Shown piece by piece: positions 20,502 through 29,266 of a DNA stretch of 64,000 nt. Below the pieces are notes generated by a model. That model saw nothing but the letters and a program-made list of their open reading frames with translations, did no database searches and was not told where the DNA came from. The DNA is taken from positions 3,425,148 through 3,489,147 of the forward strand of contig NZ_CH672376.1 in assembly GCF_000153105.1 (NCBI RefSeq), written 5' to 3'. Every line of letters begins with the position of its first letter. Positions within the stretch are counted from its first letter, which is position 1. Position numbers and translations under genes: made by a program. The stretch is from Blastopirellula marina DSM 3645. Its GTDB lineage: Bacteria > Planctomycetota > Planctomycetia > Pirellulales > Pirellulaceae.

Positions 20502-20502
<1 letters not shown>
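19519..20502 (-). CDS. DUF58 domain protein, module B
   Basis: 327 residues from the ATG at 20502, which shares one base with the MoxR stop (TGATG); a TTG one codon earlier is also possible. The DUF58 core is clear: GFSVEFTEYRQYSPGDDPR at about 57-75, LDWKLFARSDRY, then the vWA-like DLSRS at 106-110. The N-terminal 25 residues are polar and low-complexity, unlike the module A paralogue. No membrane segment. Coupled to MoxR upstream and BatA/vWA downstream by overlaps. Confidence 0.9.
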
Positions 20503-21515
<1,013 letters not shown>

Positions 21516-21577
21516 GATGGATGGACTTTCTCGCTGATGTCAAAGGAGGAGGATCGCGCGACTGCGGCAAAGCCGGT

Positions 21578-22414
21578 TTAGTGCGTCATCGCGTAGGTAA
21601 TGATGTTGATTCCTAGGGGATAGGCGAAACGCTCCGAGTATTCTTTGAAGTAGGTCGGGTCGACTCCTTCTTCTTCCCAGCCGTCTCCCAAGTCGGTGTT
21701 ATGGCAAATGATCGCCATCATCCGCCCTTTGTCGTCAAAGATGCCTTTATAGTGCGCCTCTTGGGCATCAGGGCGCTCCGTCCGTCGTCCCCCCATCCAA
21801 GCGCCGATGCTGATGATCATCGGTTTTTCCTGTAGGTCGTAGACGAGATGAAAAATGTCATGCTCCAGCGGCAGTTCTTCCGGCTCACGATCCGGAAAAA
21901 CTCGCTTGATGTTCTGATAGAAGTTGTCCCACTCTTGCTCTCCCCAAAAGTCATCCACCATCAGGAAGCCGCCGTTCAGTAGGTAGCGACGCAGCCCGCG
22001 GACTTCGTCGTCTGATAGCAGCATGTCGCCCGGTTCGACCAGATAGAGAAACGGATAGTCCGACAGTTTTTCGTCGGTCAGCTCGACGATTACGCTCTGA
22101 GGGTGGACTTCCATCGAAGTCAGCTCGCGCAAGCGATGAGGGAGATTCAAATCACTTTCGGGAAAGTCGACCGCCCACTTGTCGCGCCAACCGTAAGAGC
22201 TGTATTTGACCCGCGCAAAGCGGAACGCGTCATGCTGGAAATGCTCGTCAATTTCCCAATCATTTTTCGCGCCGAACTCCGGCGGACTGCCGCGAAATCC
22301 CCGGCGGCCCCCCAATCGCGCGCCTGGCCCAAACTGAGCAAAGACGACGCCTGCGATGATTGCGACGACGGCCATCGCCAGAGACCACCGTATCCATGTT
22401 TTTTTCAAGATCAT
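21578..22414 (-). CDS. DUF4159 domain protein, exported, module B
   Basis: 278 residues. A signal-anchor lies at about 9-27 and a short G/R-rich stretch follows. The DUF4159 core runs from about residue 60 to the end: FRFARVKYSSYGW, the PFLYLVEPGDM segment, the LRRYLLNGGFLMVDDFWG segment and an HNTDLGDGWEEE segment near the end. DUF4159 proteins have a glutamine-amidotransferase-like (flavodoxin-type) fold and are regular partners of MoxR/BatA clusters; no enzymatic function is established. It overlaps the TPR-peptidase gene by 4 bp (ATGA). Confidence 0.9.
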   Translation of the reverse strand: MILKKTWIRWSLAMAVVAIIAGVVFAQFGPGARLGGRRGFRGSPPEFGAKNDWEIDEHFQHDAFRFARVKYSSYGWRDKWAVDFPESDLNLPHRLRELTSMEVHPQSVIVELTDEKLSDYPFLYLVEPGDMLLSDDEVRGLRRYLLNGGFLMVDDFWGEQEWDNFYQNIKRVFPDREPEELPLEHDIFHLVYDLQEKPMIISIGAWMGGRRTERPDAQEAHYKGIFDDKGRMMAIICHNTDLGDGWEEEGVDPTYFKEYSERFAYPLGINIITYAMTH

Positions 22415-25068
22415 TCGACCTCTTCCGTTGATGGCGCAGGGTCTGTGGCAGGCGTTTCATCGCTGGTCTCCGTCAGCGAAAGCAGCAGTTGGTGCGCCTC
22501 GCGATAGCGGGGAGCTTCGGCCAGCGCCAATAAGACTTGTTTGCGAGCCTCTTCGAGCCGTCCCGCTTGTTCCAGCAATCGAGCGGCCTGAAAATGAATG
22601 TCGGCGGGGTCATAGGGATCCATCCGTGAGAGCGCCTGCAAACCGTCGATCGCCGCAGCTCGGTCGCCGCAGCGCTGGCCGGCCAGCGCTAGTAACCGAT
22701 GCGGTTCTGGGATCAGCGGATTAACCGCTAGGATTCGCTTCGCATCGACGACGACGGCCCCCCAGTCCTTTTGCTCTTCATGCAGTTGGGCCAAGCGTCG
22801 ATAGACCGCGACACTATCGGCGCTGAGCTCCGCCAATTGTTCTAACACTGCGATCTCCTGTTGGGTATCGCTCATTTCGCGAGAAATCTTCGCTTTCAAC
22901 GGCAGGCCGCTCCCCTCGCCGGCATAGTTTGGCGCTAATTCCAGCAGTCGCTCGATTGGCTCCTGCGCCTCTTGCCATTTTTCCTCGTTGATCAGGGCCA
23001 GCGCATATTGTTGCAAACCCTTGAAGTTGTCGGGGTGCTCCGCAAGCCAATCTTTCCAGGTCGCCGCATCCGCCCTGGCCGGCAGTTCTTCCTCCGCAAA
23101 ATCGGCTCCAGCGGCGAACGCATTGGCCCGCTCTTGAATATATTGCTCGAAGCCTGCGTCGATCGCGTCTAAGGGCGCCGCATGCCGCGCGATCGCGTCG
23201 TTGATTTGCAGCCCTTTTCCGAGGTCGTCAAGGATCGCACGCAGCGCGTCGATCCCAAATTGATCGACGATAAACTCCACGACGAGCGACGATTCGTAGT
23301 AGGCGAACATCAAATGAGCGGCGCTGGCAGGACGGAGAAACGCACCGCTCAGTTCGCTGACCGGCGTCAGGTCGTCGCTGAGGATCATTTTCCGATAGGT
23401 AGGCGACATCGACTGTCCCCACGAGCGATCTCGCAAACCTTCTTCATAGACCGAAATACCTTCGCTCAACCAGCGCGGCATCTTATTACGGGTCTTGGTC
23501 AAGGTGACGACATGACAAAACTCGTGCCACAAGACGGCCTCCCAATTAGAAGGGGTATTCCCTTGTGATGCTGGTGAGTTCATTGTGATCACGCTGCCAA
23601 AACAGACTCCCAAAAATCCGGCGCCGCCCGGCAAGCCAAACGTCCGGATCGCAAAGTCCTGCTGGCGCGGAAAAATCTCGATCGCGACCGTTTCCGGCAG
23701 TTCGACCTCATACTTTTCGCAGAGCACCTGTTTCGCTTCGCGCAACAGTTCCAGTACCCGCGGCCCATAGATCTCGGCTTCTTGGGCGTCCATTCGCACG
23801 ACGAAACCGTCGCTGATTAACGTGCGGTATTTCGCCATATGCTCATGCAGGGTCGAGAGATTATGCGCGACCACGTTGTAGTTGTCGGCGTCAAAAACCT
23901 CTTCGGCCAGTTTCCAGCCTGCTTCTTCTTCTCCCAGGCGCAGCAGATCATTGGACAGCTCCATTTTGGCCGGTAGATAGTCGGAGTCGAACGTCAGCGC
24001 TTGGCGCTGCGCGGCGGCGGCTTCGGCAAAGCGATATTTCTGCGCGAGGAACTTGCCGATCAGATAGTCGACGTCGGGGTTGTCGGTCCAATGTTGGAGG
24101 GCCTTGGCCCGCGCCTGAGTCTCTTGTTCAGAATCGCTACTTAAATGGGCCAACACGGCGCGAATCGCCCAGGCTTTCGGCTGGACAGGATTGATCTTGA
24201 GCACCTGCTCTAGCAATTTTTCAGTCTCTTCGTAGCGCTCGGCTTGAAGATGTTCTTCCGCCGCCAAAAGTAGGCTTGGTACATGATGCGGATTGATTGC
24301 GAGCGCCTCGTTCAGATACTGCTCCGCTTTTTTCGAATCGCTTGGCTCAAACGACCGCGCTAGGCCGTAGAGGATCCGTGGGTTGTCAGGATCAATTTTT
24401 AGGGCGTTTTGAAAATCTTCGGCGGCCAAGGCAAAGTCATTCTTGGCCAGCGCCAGTTCCGCCGCGGTGATGTAGGCGCCTGCATAACGGGGAGCACGTT
24501 GCTGAACCTGCTTGAAGAGCGTCGTCCGAATCTGTTTAGGATCGGCCCCAATTTCGAGGAAGAATTGCCCAATGACGACCATGTCTTCAGGAGAGCGATA
24601 GCGGCCGCTCGACCGTTCGACCTCGGCGGCGATCTCGGCGAGCACTTCTTTCGCTTTGGCCGATTCTCCTTGAAAACGGCGAACGTCACGCTCGATCCAG
24701 CGAAGACGAATACTGTACGTATTGACCTTTTTCGCCTCTTCCAGCGTCTGCACCGCATCGGCATAGCGGCCTAGGATTAGTTCGCTTTCCAGTTTCAGTA
24801 GTCGCCACTCTTCTGAGAACGTCCCCTCGGCGATTTCCGCACCCGCTGCGTCCACGCACTTCGCGTATTGACCGGTGCGAAACAATTCCTTGGCCTCGGC
24901 CAACGTTTCCGCCGCGCAACTCTGCGACAGGAAAGAGAGTCCTGCTACCGCCAACCCCCAACCGAACATTCGGGACAGCCGAAAAAATCTCGACCCTCGA
25001 CTGCTGCTCAACTTTTCCAAAACCGGCTCCTTCGCGAACTTTTGGACGAACCGCGACGATGACGCCAT
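22411..25068 (-). CDS. TPR protein with MA-type HExxH metallopeptidase domain, module B
   Basis: I choose the ATG at 25068 (885 residues); a longer reading would start at TTG 25146 and adds a leader with no support. A hydrophobic segment ending at a cysteine (about 34-52) suggests export, possibly as a lipoprotein. Residues about 55-400 are TPR-like repeats. The peptidase site is HEFCH at 515-519 with a downstream SEGISVYEEG supplying the third ligand, the gluzincin pattern of the peptidase MA family. More TPR-like helices fill about 640-870. It heads module B and overlaps DUF4159 by 4 bp. The metal and catalytic residues are intact, so an active zinc peptidase is likely; the substrate is unknown. 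Start choice is moderate. Confidence 0.83.
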   Translation of the reverse strand: MASSSRFVQKFAKEPVLEKLSSSRGSRFFRLSRMFGWGLAVAGLSFLSQSCAAETLAEAKELFRTGQYAKCVDAAGAEIAEGTFSEEWRLLKLESELILGRYADAVQTLEEAKKVNTYSIRLRWIERDVRRFQGESAKAKEVLAEIAAEVERSSGRYRSPEDMVVIGQFFLEIGADPKQIRTTLFKQVQQRAPRYAGAYITAAELALAKNDFALAAEDFQNALKIDPDNPRILYGLARSFEPSDSKKAEQYLNEALAINPHHVPSLLLAAEEHLQAERYEETEKLLEQVLKINPVQPKAWAIRAVLAHLSSDSEQETQARAKALQHWTDNPDVDYLIGKFLAQKYRFAEAAAAQRQALTFDSDYLPAKMELSNDLLRLGEEEAGWKLAEEVFDADNYNVVAHNLSTLHEHMAKYRTLISDGFVVRMDAQEAEIYGPRVLELLREAKQVLCEKYEVELPETVAIEIFPRQQDFAIRTFGLPGGAGFLGVCFGSVITMNSPASQGNTPSNWEAVLWHEFCHVVTLTKTRNKMPRWLSEGISVYEEGLRDRSWGQSMSPTYRKMILSDDLTPVSELSGAFLRPASAAHLMFAYYESSLVVEFIVDQFGIDALRAILDDLGKGLQINDAIARHAAPLDAIDAGFEQYIQERANAFAAGADFAEEELPARADAATWKDWLAEHPDNFKGLQQYALALINEEKWQEAQEPIERLLELAPNYAGEGSGLPLKAKISREMSDTQQEIAVLEQLAELSADSVAVYRRLAQLHEEQKDWGAVVVDAKRILAVNPLIPEPHRLLALAGQRCGDRAAAIDGLQALSRMDPYDPADIHFQAARLLEQAGRLEEARKQVLLALAEAPRYREAHQLLLSLTETSDETPATDPAPSTEEVE

Positions 25069-25514
25069 TGTAGAAGGCTGGATTCGGGATAGACAAGAAA
25101 TATTCGCCCATAACAGCGCCTGACCGGCAATAAAAAAGGGGCGCAAAACGAGGATCTCGTCCGATGGGAGGGGAAATCAAGAAAGCGACTCTGGACTTCC
25201 GCAGAGCGGCGCGCCTGTTTAAGTGGGACAAGACATGTTGCCTTTGCAACCTGTTGACTCACTATCCTGCTATCTCATGGACCAGCGGAATGTTGACTAC
25301 CGGCGGAGCTGGCCGAATGAGGGAACCTCGATGTGAAGCAGGAGAAACGTTCCTGCGCATCTGATTGTTGATTAACCTTGATTGAGTTTATCGACTCGAA
25401 GCAATCTCCCGAAGAGTAACCTAGGCCGCTAAGCTCCGGCAACGTCGCGACACTCCAATCATCAACTGTAAAAAGGATTGGCGAAATGCAAGAGCGCAAT
25501 AGAAAGGCGTTTCT
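25069..25514. other. Intergenic region between module B and the XylR-type regulator
   Basis: 446 bp separating divergent transcripts. The only structure I see is a 5-bp stem with a 4-base loop at 25237-25250 (GTTGC CTTT GCAAC). I found no convincing -35/-10 pair. The last 15 bp hold the AGAAAGG ribosome site of the regulator gene. Confidence 0.4.
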
Positions 25515-26678
25515 TTGAATAGTTCACTACGGGTAGCGCTGTTAATCGAGACCTCGCGAGAGTATGGCCGCGGCTTGCTGCGCGGGATTAGTCGTTTTCA
25601 AAGGGAACATGGGCCTTGGTCGATCTACTTTCAGCCGCGTGGCGCCAACGAACCGGTCCCCACGTGGCTAGCAAATTGGAATGGAGATGGGATCCTAGCG
25701 CGAGTCGAGGACCGTCGAATGGCGCAGGCGATTCAAAAGACCGGCGTTCCCGCGGTTGACTTGCGTTTCGCGGTTCCCAACCTGAAAATGCCTGGCGTGG
25801 GAGTCGACAATCTCGCTCTCGTCAGCCTAGCGCTGGATCACTTCCTGGATCGTGGATTTACCCGGTTCGCTTTTTGCGGATATCCCACCGGGGAATTTAT
25901 TTGGATGGATCTGCGCGCCAAGCTGTTTCACGATCTCGTGGTCCAAAAGGGATATCGTTGTGAAGTTTTTCCGCAAGATCTCAAAATTGCGAAACCACGA
26001 ACTTGGGAGCAAGATCAGCGACAACTCGTTCGTTGGATTCGAAAATTAGAGAAGCCAGTAGCGATCATGGCCTGCAACGATAGTCGCGGGCAACAACTCT
26101 TAGACGCATGTCGTCGCGCCGAAGCGGATGTCCCGAATGATCTATCGGTATTGGGAGTCGACAATGACGAATTCCTGTGCGGACTTTCGACTCCCCCCTT
26201 GAGCAGCATCGATATCAATACGGAACGCATCGGCTATTACGCGGCCGAACTTCTGCAATCGCTGATGAACGGGGCTCCAGCTCCCTCGGAGCCAGTCTTG
26301 TTTCCGGCGGAGGCCGTCATTGCCCGCAGGTCGACGGATAGTTTCGCGGTCGAAGACGAAGAGTTTGCCGCCGTACTGCGGTACTTTCGCGAGAATGCCT
26401 GCCAGGGGATCCGGATGGCTGATATCACCAAAGCCACCGGGATGGAGCGGCGGACTCTTGAGCGACGCATGAAGTCGACCCTCGGGCGTTCGCCAAAAGA
26501 CGAACTGATCCGGATCAAGATCGAAGAGTCTCGGCGTCTGTTGGTCCGGACCGATATGTCGATCAAAAATATCGCCCAAGCCGCCGGATTCTCCAATAGC
26601 CGTTACTTCAGTCGCGTGTTTCAATCGCGAGTCGGAACCACTCCCCTCGCCTATCGCAAATCAACCCACGAGGGGTAG
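25515..26678 (+). CDS. XylR-type AraC-family transcriptional regulator
   Basis: 387 residues, TTG start at 25515 preceded by AGAAAGG with 7-base spacing. Residues about 5-275 form a LacI/periplasmic-binding-type sugar-sensing domain (VALLIETSREYGRGLLRGI start; LGVDNDEFLCGLSTPPLSS near 215-233). Residues about 285-385 are two helix-turn-helix motifs of the AraC type, with the SNSRYFSRVFQSRVGTTP signature in the second. This is the architecture of XylR of E. coli, in which the sugar binds the N-terminal domain and switches the DNA-binding domain. It is followed by epimerase, lyase and esterase genes that it probably controls. The effector cannot be told from sequence. Confidence 0.9.
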   Translation: MNSSLRVALLIETSREYGRGLLRGISRFQREHGPWSIYFQPRGANEPVPTWLANWNGDGILARVEDRRMAQAIQKTGVPAVDLRFAVPNLKMPGVGVDNLALVSLALDHFLDRGFTRFAFCGYPTGEFIWMDLRAKLFHDLVVQKGYRCEVFPQDLKIAKPRTWEQDQRQLVRWIRKLEKPVAIMACNDSRGQQLLDACRRAEADVPNDLSVLGVDNDEFLCGLSTPPLSSIDINTERIGYYAAELLQSLMNGAPAPSEPVLFPAEAVIARRSTDSFAVEDEEFAAVLRYFRENACQGIRMADITKATGMERRTLERRMKSTLGRSPKDELIRIKIEESRRLLVRTDMSIKNIAQAAGFSNSRYFSRVFQSRVGTTPLAYRKSTHEG

Positions 26679-26874
26679 TCGCTGAACGTTGTGCTTCGTC
26701 CCCTGGGTTGTCGCAAAAGTGCACCCATTTGTTCCTTTTATGGACTACGTCCCATTGGGATGACGTCTAGAATATTTGGAATAGCGAATTCACATTCGTA
26801 CGCGCATTCGATCCTCTTCAATGCTTCGGAAGAAATTGCATTTCCCCTCCCCGAAATACGCCAACAATTCATCC

Positions 26875-27927
26875 ATGCCAATGACTCTTTGGAACACCAT
26901 CCCCGATACGATCGAGAACGAGTCGCAACTGAACGAGGTTCTGACCAGGCCATCGCCAGAATTGGTGGAAATGATGCGCGGCCTGGACGGGGACCTGTTG
27001 ATTCTCGGCGCCGGTGGAAAAATGGGGCCCTCTTTGGCCCTGCGGGCTCAGAGAGCGATCGATGAGGCTCAATGTTCTACCAGCATCGTCGCCGCGAGTC
27101 GGTTTTCTGATCCGGCTTCCCGTGAGATGCTGCAGACGGCAGGCATCCGTACGGAAAGCGTTGACCTGCTCGACCGCGATTCGCTGGCGCGCCTTCCCGA
27201 TGCACAAAACATTGTTTATCTGGTCGGTTGCAAGTTCGGAACGAGCAGTAACCCGGCGCAGACTTGGGCGATCAACACGTTGGTTCCTGGACATGCGATG
27301 GAGCGATATCCAAACGCAAGGTTCGTCACTCTGTCGACGGGAAACGTCTACCCGTTGATGCCGTCCTCCGGCAAAGGCGCAGCCGAATCGCAGCCGCTGG
27401 GCCCCATCGGCGAATATGCCAACGCCGCAGTCGCACGAGAGCGCATTTTTGAGTATTGGTCGCGTCAAACGGGCGCGGCCATTACGCAGATTCGGTTGAA
27501 CTATGCGACCGATCTTCGCTACGGCGTGTTGACCGATATCGCCCTTCAACTCGCTGCAGAACAGCCGATCAATGTGACGCAAGGCTATCTCAACTGTATT
27601 TGGCAAGGGGATGCGAACGACGCGATATTGCGGTCGTTAGCCCTGGCCGAATCTCCGCCGCGCGTCATGAATTTGACAGGTCCTGAGAAAGTTTCGGTAA
27701 GATCCGTCGCAGAAACTTTGGGGCGACTCTTGAATCGGCCGGTCCGGTTCACCGGAACCGAAGCCCCCAACGCTCTGTTGAGCGACTCAACTCAATACTG
27801 CCGCGTATTGGGAAAACCCCTCGTGTCCATCGATACCATCATTCGCTGGCTGGCGCATTGGATCCATATAAATGGTCGGCTACTCAACAAGCCCACCCAT
27901 TTTGAGGTGCGTGATGGAGTCTTCTAA
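26875..27927 (+). CDS. NAD-dependent epimerase/dehydratase-family protein
   Basis: 350 residues from the ATG at 26875; a longer reading from 26821 adds an unrelated leader. The Rossmann fold is seen as LLILGAGGKMGPSLA at about 38-52, with the expected following strands (SIVAASRF; NIVYLVGCKFG). In the usual active-site helix the sequence is GEYANAAVARERIF: the tyrosine is there, but the lysine expected four residues later is alanine. This may make it a non-canonical or substrate-binding family member. Overlaps the next gene by 14 bp, so the two are cotranscribed. Sugar substrate not known. Confidence 0.8.
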   Translation: MPMTLWNTIPDTIENESQLNEVLTRPSPELVEMMRGLDGDLLILGAGGKMGPSLALRAQRAIDEAQCSTSIVAASRFSDPASREMLQTAGIRTESVDLLDRDSLARLPDAQNIVYLVGCKFGTSSNPAQTWAINTLVPGHAMERYPNARFVTLSTGNVYPLMPSSGKGAAESQPLGPIGEYANAAVARERIFEYWSRQTGAAITQIRLNYATDLRYGVLTDIALQLAAEQPINVTQGYLNCIWQGDANDAILRSLALAESPPRVMNLTGPEKVSVRSVAETLGRLLNRPVRFTGTEAPNALLSDSTQYCRVLGKPLVSIDTIIRWLAHWIHINGRLLNKPTHFEVRDGVF

Positions 27928-29053
27928 AGCATCCTCTCTGACGAGCCTTCCCTCCTCACAAAAGAAGGCGACGCTGGAAAATGGGAGCTATCCGATGCCG
28001 GCAAATTGGGTTGTCGAAACGCTCCGCGCCGGAATCGCAATTCCGGCGCATCCGTTGGCGCTAACCGATCAGTTGAAGCTGGATGATCGCAAGCAACGTG
28101 GACTATCCCGCTATTACCATGCGGCCGGCGCCAAAGGCCTGGCCGTGGGAGTTCATACGACGCAATTTGAAATTCGTCAACCAAAGCATGCCTTGCTGCA
28201 ACCGGTGCTAGAGCTTGCCCAGGAAACGATCCGCGCTTGCGACGAAAAGCAGGGACGCAAAACGGTGTTAATCGCCGGGGTCTGTGGTGCTGCGCGCCAG
28301 GCGATCGAAGAAGCGCGGCTGGCGCGTGAACTCGGATACCATCTCGGAATGATTTCGCTCTCGGCGCTTCCCGACTTAGATGATCGGGCATTAGTCGAAC
28401 ATTGCCGAGCGATCGCCCATGAGATTCCGATATTTGGATTCTATCTGCAAACTGCCGTAGGGGGACGAAAACTGTCGGTCGACTTTTGGCGGAGTCTGGC
28501 CCTGATTCCTAATCTCATTGGAATTAAGATCGCCCCATTCGACCGCTATAAAACTCTGGATGTCCTCCAGGCCGTTGCGGAATCGGGCCGCGGTGACGAG
28601 ATCGTGTTGTACACCGGCAATGATGATAATATCGTCCTGGACCTGCTCACAAGATATACGTTCCGCAACAATGACCGCCTGCAAAGCTTGCGAATTGTCG
28701 GCGGACTGTTAGGGCATTGGGCCTGTTGGACCAAGAGAGCCGTCGAACTCTTAGAGAAATGCAAGCAGACCTGGGATCAGCCGGACGTCGCTTCCGAGTT
28801 ATTGACGCTGGCCGGCCAAGTCACCGATTGCAATGCGGCGTTGTTTGACGCCAAAAATGACTTTCACGGCTGCATTCCCGGCGTTCACTATGTTTTGCAG
28901 CAGCAAGGCCTGTTGGCCAATCTCCATTGTCTCGATCCCCAAGTTGGACTATCGCCCGGTCAGCGCGAGGAGATCAATCGCGTTCGCGCCGCCTATCCCC
29001 ATTTGATCGATGATCTCTTTGTGGCGGAAAACCGCGATGTATGGCTAGCCTGA
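27914..29053 (+). CDS. DHDPS/NAL-family lyase (class I aldolase fold)
   Basis: 379 residues. The ATG at 27914 has GAGGTG upstream; the longer reading from 27872 would overlap the epimerase gene by 56 bp. The TIM-barrel family of dihydrodipicolinate synthase and N-acetylneuraminate lyase is indicated by the Schiff-base lysine in NLIGIKIAPFDRYK (Lys205) and a tyrosine in FGFYLQTAVGG (Tyr177). The usual GTTGE signature is not obvious and the barrel begins later than normal, so it is a divergent member. Placed between a sugar regulator, an epimerase and an esterase, it is probably a keto-acid sugar aldolase or dehydratase. Confidence 0.82.
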   Translation: MESSKASSLTSLPSSQKKATLENGSYPMPANWVVETLRAGIAIPAHPLALTDQLKLDDRKQRGLSRYYHAAGAKGLAVGVHTTQFEIRQPKHALLQPVLELAQETIRACDEKQGRKTVLIAGVCGAARQAIEEARLARELGYHLGMISLSALPDLDDRALVEHCRAIAHEIPIFGFYLQTAVGGRKLSVDFWRSLALIPNLIGIKIAPFDRYKTLDVLQAVAESGRGDEIVLYTGNDDNIVLDLLTRYTFRNNDRLQSLRIVGGLLGHWACWTKRAVELLEKCKQTWDQPDVASELLTLAGQVTDCNAALFDAKNDFHGCIPGVHYVLQQQGLLANLHCLDPQVGLSPGQREEINRVRAAYPHLIDDLFVAENRDVWLA

Positions 29054-29266
29054 TCCGTTCGCGCCGGCGTCGACGCAGAAATCGCGCGGAAAGAGAATTT
29101 GTCCGGCATCGTCAAATTGCGGGAAGTATTGAAGTAAACTAGGATCGAAGATGGGCGGATGCAGTGGAGCGGCTTCGATTCATTGCGTGCCTTTCCACCG
29201 CTCGCACACCTAGCTGCCGCCTTCCATTCCTCTCCCCCTCCCTCCTTTCCTTCTCTGGAGCCGTTT

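Noticed and set aside
25069-25146. TTG start for the TPR peptidase
   Set aside because: The leader is poor and non-homologous, and no ribosome site was seen; ATG 25068 preferred, although not proven.
25237-25250. Small stem-loop GTTGC CTTT GCAAC
   Set aside because: Five base pairs are common by chance and no T-run follows.
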